This document shows positions 7,363 to 14,738 of a stretch of 32,229 nucleotides of DNA, in pieces (the first letter of the stretch is position 1; each line of letters opens with the position of its first letter). The stretch covers positions 1-32,229 of the forward strand of contig JAHBWC010000091.1 in the NCBI GenBank assembly GCA_019637225.1, in the 5' to 3' direction. Source of the DNA: Labilithrix sp. GTDB taxonomy: Bacteria; Myxococcota_A; Polyangia; Polyangiales; Polyangiaceae. The notes under the pieces were generated by a model. It was not told the DNA's origin. It did no database searches and saw nothing but the letters and a program-made list of their open reading frames with translations. A program made the translations under genes and the position numbers.

Positions 7363-8334
7363 GTGACGACGAGCGATCGCCTCGTCCTCGGGACGTATCC
7401 GACGCCGATCGAGCGGCTCGAGAGCCTCGGCCTCTGGGTGAAGCGCGACGATCGGGTCGCGTCGCTCTACGGCGGCAACAAGGTCCGCAAGCTCGAACGG
7501 CTCCTCGGCGCCGCGCGCGCCGCCGGCAAGTCGCATCTCCTGACGCTCGGCGCGGCGGGCAGCCATCAGATCGTCGCGACCGCGCTCTACGGGCGGCGCG
7601 AGGGCTTCGAGGTCGAGGCGGTCGTGGTGCCGCAGCCGTCGTCCGAGCACGCGCGCCGGAACCTCCGCGTCGCGCTCGCGAGCGGGCTCACCCCCGTCGT
7701 CGCGGCGTCGTGGCCCGCGGCGCCGGCGAGGGTCGCGACGCACCTCCGTCGCGACACGTACGTCGTCCCGCTCGGCGGCTCGAACGCCACGGGCTCGCTC
7801 GGGTTCGTCGACGCGGCGACGGAGGTCGCCGCGCAGGTCGCCGACTCCGCGATGCCCGAGCCGGAGGTCGTCGTCGTCGCGATGGGCTCGGGCGGGACCG
7901 CGGCGGGCCTCGCCGTCGGCTTCGAGGTCGCGGGCATGCGCACGCGCGTCGTCGGCGTCGCGATTTCGCAGCCGGCTCCGATCCTCGCGGTGATGGCGCG
8001 ACGTGTCGCCAAGAAGACGGCCGAGCGGCTCGGTCTCTCGCGCGCGCAGGTGGGGAGGGCCGTGGAGCGCATCGACGTCGATCGGCGGTGGGTGGGGCGC
8101 GGCTACGGCTGGCCGCTGCCCGAGGGCGAGGCCGCGATGCGCGCGGCGGCAGGGGTCGGCCTCGCGCTCGACGCGACGTACACGGCGAAGGCGTTCGCTT
8201 GCGCGCTCGCGCTCGCGCGGGAGGGGCCGCGCGGCGCGGTCCTCTTCTGGCACACGCTGTCGACCGCGCCGATGGAGGCGCTCCTCGGGGGCGCCGCGGA
8301 GCTCCCGCCCGATCTGGCGCGGCTCTTTCGCTGA
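7363..8334 (+). CDS. PLP-dependent D-cysteine desulfhydrase / ACC deaminase-family protein
   Basis: This 323-residue protein is a fold-type II PLP enzyme. The cofactor lysine is probably Lys40 in YGGNKVRKLERLL, the signature segment of D-cysteine desulfhydrase and 1-aminocyclopropane-1-carboxylate deaminase. A Gly-rich phosphate-binding loop is seen in VVVAMGSGGTAAGLAVGF (about 165-183). Length and overall order fit the family. The usual substrate loop with QSNH is changed here to GAAGSHQ, and the C-terminal part reads FWHTLSTAP. The exact substrate is therefore uncertain, and ACC deaminase in particular should not be assumed. The start is GTG 7363, which begins just before the conserved LGTYPTPIERL; the ribosome site is poor. 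It is divergent from glnB and convergent with a kinase gene. Confidence 0.85.
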   Translation: MTTSDRLVLGTYPTPIERLESLGLWVKRDDRVASLYGGNKVRKLERLLGAARAAGKSHLLTLGAAGSHQIVATALYGRREGFEVEAVVVPQPSSEHARRNLRVALASGLTPVVAASWPAAPARVATHLRRDTYVVPLGGSNATGSLGFVDAATEVAAQVADSAMPEPEVVVVAMGSGGTAAGLAVGFEVAGMRTRVVGVAISQPAPILAVMARRVAKKTAERLGLSRAQVGRAVERIDVDRRWVGRGYGWPLPEGEAAMRAAAGVGLALDATYTAKAFACALALAREGPRGAVLFWHTLSTAPMEALLGGAAELPPDLARLFR

Positions 8335-8341
8335 GCGCGTG

Positions 8342-8364
8342 AGGGCGCCGCGGAGGCGCGCCCT
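8342..8364. terminator. Hairpin between convergent genes
   Basis: AGGGCGC pairs with GCGCCCT around a 9-base loop, in the 37-base gap between the stops of the PLP-enzyme and kinase genes. There is no T-tract. The location suits a shared terminator, but the stem is short and GC-rich, so chance is possible. Confidence 0.38.
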
Positions 8365-8371
8365 TGGACGA

Positions 8372-10219
8372 TCACTCCTCGGGGGCTTCGGGCGCCGGCG
8401 TTGGTGCGGGCGGGGGCGCAGGAGCCGGCGACTCGTCCTCGGCGGCGGGGGCGCCGGGCTTGGCGGCGGGAGGCTTGGGGCGCGCCTTGCGAGGGCGCGC
8501 GACGGGCGCGGCGCTGGGCGAGGGGAGGTCGGCGGGGCTCACGGCGGGCGCCGTCGGCTCGGTTGCCTCCGGGGCGGTGGGCGCGGCGGTGGTGTCGGGG
8601 GGGATCGCGGCGGCGGTCGCGGCCGGGGTCGGGGTCGCGGTTGCGGTGGTCGGGGTCGGGGTCGCGGTTGCGGTGGTCGGAGTCACCGGAGGCGCTGCGA
8701 CGGGGCCGGCTCCGAGGGACGTCGCGGCGGACGGGGCGGGCGCGTTCGGCTGGGCGCGCTGGCCGGCGATGAACCCGCCCACCGCGACGCCGACGATCGC
8801 GAGCACGATCGACGCGAGCGTCATCCGGCGGCGGCGATCCGCGCGGAGCGCGATCTGGTCGTCGCGCTCCGTGTTGGGCGCGAGCTCGCTGACGGGGAGC
8901 GGGTCGATCTCCGGCGGCGTCGCCGGGAGGGCGACCCCGCCCGCCGACGAGGATTGCGCGGGCGACGCGTCCGGACGCGAGGTCGGCGGGAGTGGCGCCG
9001 TCTTCGGGCCGGAGCCGCCGGTCGTGGGGCTCCTCGCCACCGCGCCGCTCTCTCCGACGCGCCGGCTCGAGCGATCCGCCTCGGCGCGCAGATCGACGGG
9101 CGTCGCCGTCCCCGTGCGCGAGGCGTCGCTCGAGTCCGGGATCGTCTTGGTCGAGTCCTGCTCGCTGCGCGGCGGGCCGCTCACGCGGTTGGTCGGCTGC
9201 GCGCCTCCGCCGGGCGCGCTCGGGCGGCTCGCGCGCGCGGCCGCGAGCGCACCCGCGGTGAAGACCTCGGTGTCGCCCGTCGCGTCGACCGCGGCGGCAG
9301 CTTGCGGGACGATGACCGCCGTGTGCTTGCCGGTGCCGTCGGGCAGCACCGTGGGGAAGGCGTCGAGCAGCCGCTGCGTCACCGCTTCGGCGCTCGGGAT
9401 GCGCGCGTCGCGATCGTGGACGAGCATCGCGTCGACGACGCTCGCGAGCTCGGGCGGCACCCACGGCGCCGCGTCGTGCAGGAGCTTCGGGCGCGAGGTG
9501 AGGATGCCCACGATGGTGCCGTGGTAGCTGCCGCGATCGGCGAAGGGTGCCGCGCCCGCGAGCGCCTCGTACAACACGGCGCCGAGCGACCAGATGTCGG
9601 CGCGCCCGTCGACGTCGTCCTTGCCCTCGGCCTGCTCGGGCGACATGTAGAGCGGCGTCCCGATCGGCGTGCCGCTGCCGGTGATGCGCGCGCTCCCCGG
9701 CGCGTCGCCGAGCAGCTTCGACACGCCGAAGTCGAGCAGCTTCACGAGCATCTGCCCGTTGTCGCGCTCGGTGAGGTACACGTTCGCGGGCTTGAGGTCG
9801 CGGTGGATGACGCCGGCCTCGTGCGCCTTCACGAGACCGCGCGCGATCTGGTGGGCGATCATGACGCCGGTCTTCACGTCGATGCGCTTGTCACGCTCGA
9901 GGCGGCCCTGGAGGTCCTCGCCGGTGAGGTGCTCCATCACCATGTAGAGACCGACGCGCCCGTCCGCGCCCACGTCGAAGACGTCGACGATGTGCTCGGA
10001 GTTGATCTGCCCGGCGGCGCGCGCCTCGCGACGGAAGCGAGCGACGATGAGCTCGCTCTCTTTCATCGTCTTGTCGATCAGCTTCACCGCGACGCGCTTG
10101 CCGAGGTCGAGGTGGACGGCCTCGCACACGACGCCCATGCCCCCGGCGCCGAGCACACGACGGATCTCGTATTTTCCGCCGACCGCGAGGCCGACCAACG
10201 AGCTGTACGTCGCCGCCAC
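8372..10219 (-). CDS. Membrane-anchored Hanks-type Ser/Thr protein kinase
   Basis: This 615-residue PknB-like kinase has an N-terminal kinase domain (about 17-290): glycine loop GAGGMG, Lys46, Glu65, HRDLKPAN with catalytic Asp141, DFG at 163-165 and GTPLYMSPEQ. A long low-complexity juxtamembrane stretch (about 300-460) is rich in Ser, Thr and Pro. A basic stop and one membrane helix follow (RRRR then about 467-486), and the tail outside the membrane is Ala/Thr/Pro-rich with no PASTA or other recognisable sensor. The tail contains two exact copies of TPTTATATP from a DNA duplication. The start is GTG 10219, with no strong ribosome site; the kinase homology begins at about residue 14, so a much later start is unlikely. 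No partner gene is adjacent; acs upstream is 340 bases away. Confidence 0.93.
   Translation of the reverse strand: MAATYSSLVGLAVGGKYEIRRVLGAGGMGVVCEAVHLDLGKRVAVKLIDKTMKESELIVARFRREARAAGQINSEHIVDVFDVGADGRVGLYMVMEHLTGEDLQGRLERDKRIDVKTGVMIAHQIARGLVKAHEAGVIHRDLKPANVYLTERDNGQMLVKLLDFGVSKLLGDAPGSARITGSGTPIGTPLYMSPEQAEGKDDVDGRADIWSLGAVLYEALAGAAPFADRGSYHGTIVGILTSRPKLLHDAAPWVPPELASVVDAMLVHDRDARIPSAEAVTQRLLDAFPTVLPDGTGKHTAVIVPQAAAAVDATGDTEVFTAGALAAARASRPSAPGGGAQPTNRVSGPPRSEQDSTKTIPDSSDASRTGTATPVDLRAEADRSSRRVGESGAVARSPTTGGSGPKTAPLPPTSRPDASPAQSSSAGGVALPATPPEIDPLPVSELAPNTERDDQIALRADRRRRMTLASIVLAIVGVAVGGFIAGQRAQPNAPAPSAATSLGAGPVAAPPVTPTTATATPTPTTATATPTPAATAAAIPPDTTAAPTAPEATEPTAPAVSPADLPSPSAAPVARPRKARPKPPAAKPGAPAAEDESPAPAPPPAPTPAPEAPEE
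8624..8677. repeat. 27-bp perfect tandem duplication inside a kinase gene
   Basis: Positions 8624-8650 are repeated exactly at 8651-8677. The duplication is in frame and doubles the nonapeptide TPTTATATP in the extracytoplasmic tail of the kinase. Identity is complete at the DNA level including third positions, which suggests a recent slippage event. Confidence 0.95.
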
Positions 10220-10465
10220 TTACTGCCACACCCTCTCGCCCTCGTCGGGCGCTGTGAAAACCGAGTCTCGTCTCGCTGCCGGGAAGCGGCCCCGAGCGAG
10301 GCTCCCAGCATAGCCCGGATCGTCGGCCTCGCCCGGCTGAGTCCGCCCTCGTTGATACGACAAAGACGCGCCGCACTCCCCCGAGGAGCCGCCCTAACGG
10401 TTGATTCTCATGGGAGAAACTGCTGAACGGACGGCGGCCGTAAGGGCGTGTGCGACAACGGGACG

Positions 10466-10489
10466 ACGCGAATCACGGCGCGAATCACG
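10466..10489. repeat. Two 12-bp tandem repeats upstream of the kinase gene
   Basis: ACGCGAATCACG is followed directly by GCGCGAATCACG, differing in one base. The pair lies about 250 bases upstream of the kinase start and 70 bases past the acs stop. It could be a direct-repeat protein site, or only a chance feature. Confidence 0.5.
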
Positions 10490-10495
10490 AAGAAT

Positions 10496-10516
10496 CGCCC
10501 CAGGATTTCCGGGGCG
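10496..10516 (-). terminator. Hairpin downstream of acs
   Basis: CGCCCC and GGGGCG pair around AGGATTTCC. Read on the minus strand, the stem is followed by ATTCTTCGT, a weak T-rich run. It lies 44 bases past the acs stop codon and may terminate the GNAT-acs transcript. Confidence 0.42.
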
Positions 10517-10559
10517 CGCGTCGCTCGCGACGGCTTACGACTCGGAGCGAGCCTTCGGC

Positions 10560-12530
10560 TCACTCCTCGTCGCGCAGCTTCGCGAGGACGCTGAAGTCCT
10601 CGAGCGTCGACGTGTCGCCCTTCGTGTCCACGTTGCCCGAGGCGATCTCCTTGAGGAGCCGGCGCATGATCTTGCCGGAGCGCGTCTTCGGCAGCGAGTC
10701 GGTGAAGCGGATCGAGTCGGGGCGGGCGAACTTGCCGATCTCCTTGTCGATGTGCTCGGCGAGCTTCGCCTTGAGGTCCTTGGCGTCGTGGCCGGCCTTC
10801 AGCGTGACGAAGACCACGAGCGCCTGGCCCTTCAGATCGTCGGGCTTGCCGACGGCGGCGGCCTCGGCGACCGCGGGGTGGCTGACGAGGGCGCTCTCGA
10901 TCTCGGCGGTGCCGATGCGGTGGCCGGCGACGTTGAGCACGTCGTCGATGCGGCCGACGACCCAGAAGTAGCCGTCCTCGTCGCGGCGCGCGCCATCGCC
11001 GGTGAAGTAGACGTTCGGCATGACGTCCCAGTAGGTCTTCAGGTAGCGCTCGTCGTCGCCCCAGAGGGTGCGCGCCATCGAGGGCCACGGCCTCTTGATG
11101 ACGAGCTTGCCGCCTTCGTTCGGCTGGCACTCGTCGCCGCGGTCCTTCACGACGGCGATGTCGACGCCGAACGACGGCAGGCCCGTCGAGCCGGGCTTCG
11201 CGTAGCAGGCGCCGGGCAGCGTGGTCAGCATGATCGAGCCGGTCTCGGTCTGCCACCACGTGTCGACGATCGGGCAGCGCCCGCCGCCGATGACGCGGTG
11301 GTACCAGGTCCAGGCCTCGGGGTTGATCGGCTCGCCGACCGAGCCGAGGAGGCGGAGCGACGACAGATCGTGCTTCGCGGGCCAGTCGTCGCCGGCGCGG
11401 ATGAACGCCCGGATCGCCGTCGGCGCCGTGTAGAGGATCGTGACGCCGTGCTTCTCGATGATGCTCCAGAAGCGTGACCAGTCGGGCGCGTTCGGCGCGC
11501 CCTCGTACATCATGACGCTCGCGCCGCACGAGAGCGGCCCGTAGACGAAGTAGCTGTGCCCCGTGACCCAGCCGACGTCGGCCGTGCACCAGTAGAGATC
11601 GCCCGGGCGGATGTCGAAGACGTACTTCGTCGTGACGTGCGCGCCGGCGAGGTAGCCCGCCGTCGTGTGCATCACGCCCTTCGGCTTCCCCGTGGAGCCC
11701 GAGGTGTAGAGGATGAAGAGCGGGTGCTCGGCGTCGAAGGCGGGCGGGGTCTTGGCGAGCGCCAGCGCCTTGTCGGACGGTTTGTGCGCGAGCGCGGCGT
11801 CCCACCAGAGGTCGCGGCCCTCCTTCATCGGCGCCGGGCACTTCTCGGGGCCGATCCGGCGGAGGACGATCGTCTTCTCGATCGTCGGCGTCTGCTCGAG
11901 GGCCTCGTCGGCCATCTTCTTGAGCGGGACGACGTTGCCGCGCCGCCAGGCGCCGTCTTGCGTGAGCAGCACCTTGGCGCCGCAGTCGTTGATGCGATCC
12001 CTCAGGGCGTCCGCGCTGAAGCCGCCGAAGATGACCGAGTGGGTCGCGCCGAGCCGCGCGCAGGCGAGCATCGCCACCGCGGTCTCGGGCACCATGCCCA
12101 TGTAGATCGCGACGCGGTCGCCGGCCTTCACGCCGAGGTCCGCGAGCGTCGCCGCGAGGCGTACGACCTCGCGGTGGAGCTCCCAGTACGTCAGCGTGCG
12201 GACGTCGCCCGGCTCGCCCTCCCAGACGATGGCGGCCTTCGTGCGGCTCTCGGTCGAGAGGTGCCGATCGAGGCAGCTCTCGGTCAGGTTGAGCGTCGCG
12301 CCGACGAAGAACTTCGCGCGCGGCAGGTCCCACTCGGCGAACGTCTTCCACGGCGTCCGGAAGACGAGGTCGAACGTCTGCTCGCGCCAGAACGCCTCCG
12401 GCTCGTCGAGCGACTTCTGGTGCATCGCCGTGTACTCCGCGTGAGACGTGACGCGGGCTTGCTTCGAGAACTCCTCGGACGGCTGGAAACGGCGGTCTTC
12501 CTTCAGGCGCGATTCGATGCTGTCGCTCAT
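10560..12530 (-). CDS. acs: Acetyl-CoA synthetase (AMP-forming)
   Basis: This 656-residue enzyme activates acetate to acetyl-CoA through acetyl-AMP. The length and motifs are typical of Acs: the ATP-binding loop YTSGSTGKPKGVMH (about 275-288), VGEPINPEAW, and DTWWQTETGS (about 423-432). The C-terminal segment TRSGKIMRRLL contains Lys620, equivalent to the catalytic lysine that is reversibly acetylated in Salmonella Acs (Lys609). ATG 12530 is chosen for its ribosome site (GGAG five bases upstream) and because it begins the usual N-terminal region; a start at 12560 is possible but lacks support. A GNAT acetyltransferase gene lies 90 bases upstream on the same strand, which may matter for acetylation control. 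Confidence 0.97.
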   Translation of the reverse strand: MSDSIESRLKEDRRFQPSEEFSKQARVTSHAEYTAMHQKSLDEPEAFWREQTFDLVFRTPWKTFAEWDLPRAKFFVGATLNLTESCLDRHLSTESRTKAAIVWEGEPGDVRTLTYWELHREVVRLAATLADLGVKAGDRVAIYMGMVPETAVAMLACARLGATHSVIFGGFSADALRDRINDCGAKVLLTQDGAWRRGNVVPLKKMADEALEQTPTIEKTIVLRRIGPEKCPAPMKEGRDLWWDAALAHKPSDKALALAKTPPAFDAEHPLFILYTSGSTGKPKGVMHTTAGYLAGAHVTTKYVFDIRPGDLYWCTADVGWVTGHSYFVYGPLSCGASVMMYEGAPNAPDWSRFWSIIEKHGVTILYTAPTAIRAFIRAGDDWPAKHDLSSLRLLGSVGEPINPEAWTWYHRVIGGGRCPIVDTWWQTETGSIMLTTLPGACYAKPGSTGLPSFGVDIAVVKDRGDECQPNEGGKLVIKRPWPSMARTLWGDDERYLKTYWDVMPNVYFTGDGARRDEDGYFWVVGRIDDVLNVAGHRIGTAEIESALVSHPAVAEAAAVGKPDDLKGQALVVFVTLKAGHDAKDLKAKLAEHIDKEIGKFARPDSIRFTDSLPKTRSGKIMRRLLKEIASGNVDTKGDTSTLEDFSVLAKLRDEE

Positions 12531-12620
12531 GGGCTCTCCGACGCTCTTCGGCGCGATCAAGACGGGGGAATGGGAATACCGTTTGTGCGCCGAACCCTCA
12601 AGCAGCCGGTCGCATGCGCC

Positions 12621-13118
12621 TCAGCCGTTGTCGACCGGGCGAGCGGAGAGCGCGCGGAAGTAGACGACGTCTCCGGTCTCGAGGACCGCGGGCTCGGCCG
12701 AGGTGAGGGTGTAGGCTTCCGACTCGTAGAGCGCGATCGCCTCGCGGAACACGACGCGGGTGCGCAGACCGACGCGCAGGTAGCCGCGCGCCCGAGCCGC
12801 CTCGTGAGCGGCCTCGAGCAGCGCGCGCCCGACGCCGGCGCGCCGCGCTTCTCTCGCGACGAACAGCTTCGAGATCCACGCGACGCCGGCGTCGCCGTGG
12901 GGACCGACGCTCGCGATGCCGATCGGCCGGCCGCCCTGCTCCGCCACGAAGTCGTCGTGGTCGGGGCGGCTCCCGAGGAGCTTCACGTCGGCGTCGCGGC
13001 CGTCGGGGTCGAAGGGCAGCCCGTAGCCCGCGAGCGCGTCGCCGATGATCGCGGCGGCGGCGGCGACGTCGGCGGGAGTCGCGCGCCGGAGGCGCGCCGC
13101 GGCGGCGGGGAGAGGCAT
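12621..13118 (-). CDS. GNAT-family N-acetyltransferase
   Basis: This single-domain protein has 165 residues. Acetyl-CoA-binding motif A is clear: KLFVAREARRAGVGRALLEA (84-103), with the R-x-x-G-x-G core at about 92-97, followed by an Ala-rich helix and LYESEAYTLTS of motif B (about 130-140). The substrate cannot be read from the sequence. It lies upstream of acs on the same strand (90-base gap), and in Bacillus the GNAT AcuA that acetylates acetyl-CoA synthetase is encoded next to acsA. By analogy this protein could modify Acs, but it is shorter than AcuA, and a small-molecule or antibiotic substrate is equally possible. The ATG at 13118 directly precedes the domain. The gene is divergent from the esterase lipoprotein gene. 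Confidence 0.85.
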   Translation of the reverse strand: MPLPAAAARLRRATPADVAAAAAIIGDALAGYGLPFDPDGRDADVKLLGSRPDHDDFVAEQGGRPIGIASVGPHGDAGVAWISKLFVAREARRAGVGRALLEAAHEAARARGYLRVGLRTRVVFREAIALYESEAYTLTSAEPAVLETGDVVYFRALSARPVDNG

Positions 13119-13231
13119 GCGCGCGAGAGGTTCGTGTCCCGAGTCCGTAGCCTCACACTCTAGTACCCGGACCCCCCGAATTCGACCGGTTCCTTCCGAC
13201 GCTCCGGCCGGCCACCGCTATCCTGAGCTCG

Positions 13232-14632
13232 ATGCGCGTGCTCAGCCCTCCCGGACCACGACTGCTCGCCGCCTCGAGCGCCGTAGCGCTCGCCCTGGGC
13301 GTGGCGTTCGCCTGCGGTGACGAGGACGATCCGACGAGCGACGCCCCCGGCGACGATCCCGGCCGCGCGAGCGGAGAGGAGGACGGCGCCGCGCCGTCGC
13401 CGGGCGCGGCGGATGGAGCGTCGCCCAAGACGGGGCTCTCGCCGGCGTTCGTCCATCGCGACGTCAATCACGTGCTGTCGACCGGGCAGAGCCTCTCGGT
13501 CGGCGCCACGGGGACTCCGCCGGTGTCGACGTCGCAGCCCTACGCGAACCTCATGTTCGCGACGGGCGCCATCGCAGGCGCGGCGAACCTCACGTCGTTC
13601 GCCCCGCTGATCGAGGGCCGCGTCGACGGCGGCGCGAACCCTGACGTCGAGACCATGTCCGCCGGTCTCGCCAACCTCGTCACGAAGATGGCGCGCGACG
13701 AGCTGCTCGTGGGACAGCCCGCCGGAGCAACGAGCCACGATCTCCTCGTGAGCGTCCACGGCATCGGCGGCACCGCGTACGTGGGGCTGAAGAAGGGCAC
13801 GAGCGCCTACGCCACGGGGATGGCCCAGGCGAAGGCGGGCTTCGATCTGGCGAAGGCGCTCGGCAAGTCCTACGTCGTCCGCGCGGTTACGACCGTCCAC
13901 GGCGAGTCGGATCACGCCGCGGGGAACGCGGGATATCAGGCCGATCTCGCCGAGTGGCAGGCGGACTACGAGAAGGACGTGAAGGCGCTGACGGGACAGG
14001 CCGACCCGATCCCCATGCTGCAGACGCAGATGAGCAGCTGGACGAGGTACGGCACGACGACCAGCGCGATCCCCCAGGCGCAGCTCGCGGCCCACACCAG
14101 CGGTGACGGCAAGGTCGTCCTCGTCGGGCCGAAGTACCACCTCGCGTATTCGCCCGACGGCGTCCACCTCACGAACGAGGGCTACCGTCACATGGGTGAG
14201 GACTACGCGAAGGTCTACCGTCGGGTCGTCCTCGAGGGGCGCCGGTGGGATCCGGTCCGTCCGATCGCGATCTCGCGCGCCGGCGTGGTCGTCACCGTGA
14301 AGCTCGCCGTGCCCGCTCCGCCGCTCGTCCTCGACACGAAGCTCGTGACCGACCCCGGCAACTCCGGCTTCGAGATCGCGCAGACCGGGGCGCCGGCTCC
14401 CGCGATCATGAGCGTCGCGGTGACGGCGCCCGACACGGTGACGATCACGCTCGCCGCGGAGCCGACGGGGACGGACAGGAGGCTCCGCTACGCGTTCACG
14501 GCTCCGATCCAAGCCTCCGCGGGGCCGACGACGGGCGCGCGGGGGAACCTGCGCGACTCGGACGCGACGCCGTCGCGCCACGGCTACCCGCTCCACAACT
14601 GGTGCGTCCACTTCGACGAAGCGTTGCCCTGA
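13232..14632 (+). CDS. Lipoprotein with SGNH/sialate-O-acetylesterase-like hydrolase domain
   Basis: The protein has 466 residues. A signal peptide ends in lipobox AFAC (Cys28), followed by an acidic Ala/Pro/Gly linker to about residue 70. The catalytic domain shows the SGNH pattern of carbohydrate esterases: nucleophile Ser87 in STGQSLSVG, HGESDH (223-228) like the Q/HGESD block of the SASA family, and the Asp-x-x-His pair D309/H312 in SPDGVHLTNEGY. A beta-sandwich-like C-terminal region follows (about 335-450). It is probably an envelope-anchored esterase removing acetyl groups from a polysaccharide; the exact substrate is unknown. ATG 13232 gives a standard lipoprotein signal. The gene is divergent from the GNAT gene and ends at a strong hairpin. 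Confidence 0.83.
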   Translation: MRVLSPPGPRLLAASSAVALALGVAFACGDEDDPTSDAPGDDPGRASGEEDGAAPSPGAADGASPKTGLSPAFVHRDVNHVLSTGQSLSVGATGTPPVSTSQPYANLMFATGAIAGAANLTSFAPLIEGRVDGGANPDVETMSAGLANLVTKMARDELLVGQPAGATSHDLLVSVHGIGGTAYVGLKKGTSAYATGMAQAKAGFDLAKALGKSYVVRAVTTVHGESDHAAGNAGYQADLAEWQADYEKDVKALTGQADPIPMLQTQMSSWTRYGTTTSAIPQAQLAAHTSGDGKVVLVGPKYHLAYSPDGVHLTNEGYRHMGEDYAKVYRRVVLEGRRWDPVRPIAISRAGVVVTVKLAVPAPPLVLDTKLVTDPGNSGFEIAQTGAPAPAIMSVAVTAPDTVTITLAAEPTGTDRRLRYAFTAPIQASAGPTTGARGNLRDSDATPSRHGYPLHNWCVHFDEALP

Positions 14633-14687
14633 CGAGGCACGCGACGAGCTCGCGTGTCGACGACGCCGGCGCGCGCGCGACGCGAAA

Positions 14688-14715
14688 AAGGGCAGCCTCG
14701 TGGGAGGCTGCCCTT
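14688..14715. terminator. Strong bidirectional intrinsic terminator
   Basis: A perfect 12-bp stem, AAGGGCAGCCTC with GAGGCTGCCCTT, closes a GTGG loop. On the minus strand the stem runs into five T residues, and on the plus strand it ends in TTCTC. It sits between the convergent stops at 14632 and 14739, so it can serve both the esterase and beta-helix lipoprotein genes. Confidence 0.85.
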
Positions 14716-14738
14716 CTCGGGTCACGTCGAGCCTGGCG

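Larger units (their letters stand above)
10220..10559. other. 340-bp intergenic region between acs and the kinase gene
   Basis: I see no gene here: frames crossing it show no start with a ribosome site and no protein-like composition. It holds a hairpin at 10496-10516 that may end acs transcription, a 12-bp imperfect tandem repeat at 10466-10489, and a small inverted repeat TTCTC-ATGG-GAGAA at 10405-10418 in an AT-richer patch. The kinase promoter should lie here, but no convincing -35/-10 pair can be named. Confidence 0.6.

Noticed and set aside
10405..10418. TTCTC-ATGG-GAGAA inverted repeat as an operator
   Set aside because: Five-base arms are expected by chance in a region of this size; noted only under the intergenic entry.
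8003..10426. 807-codon plus-strand open frame across the kinase gene
   Set aside because: Composition is dominated by Arg and Gly runs; the opposite strand encodes a complete kinase with all catalytic motifs.
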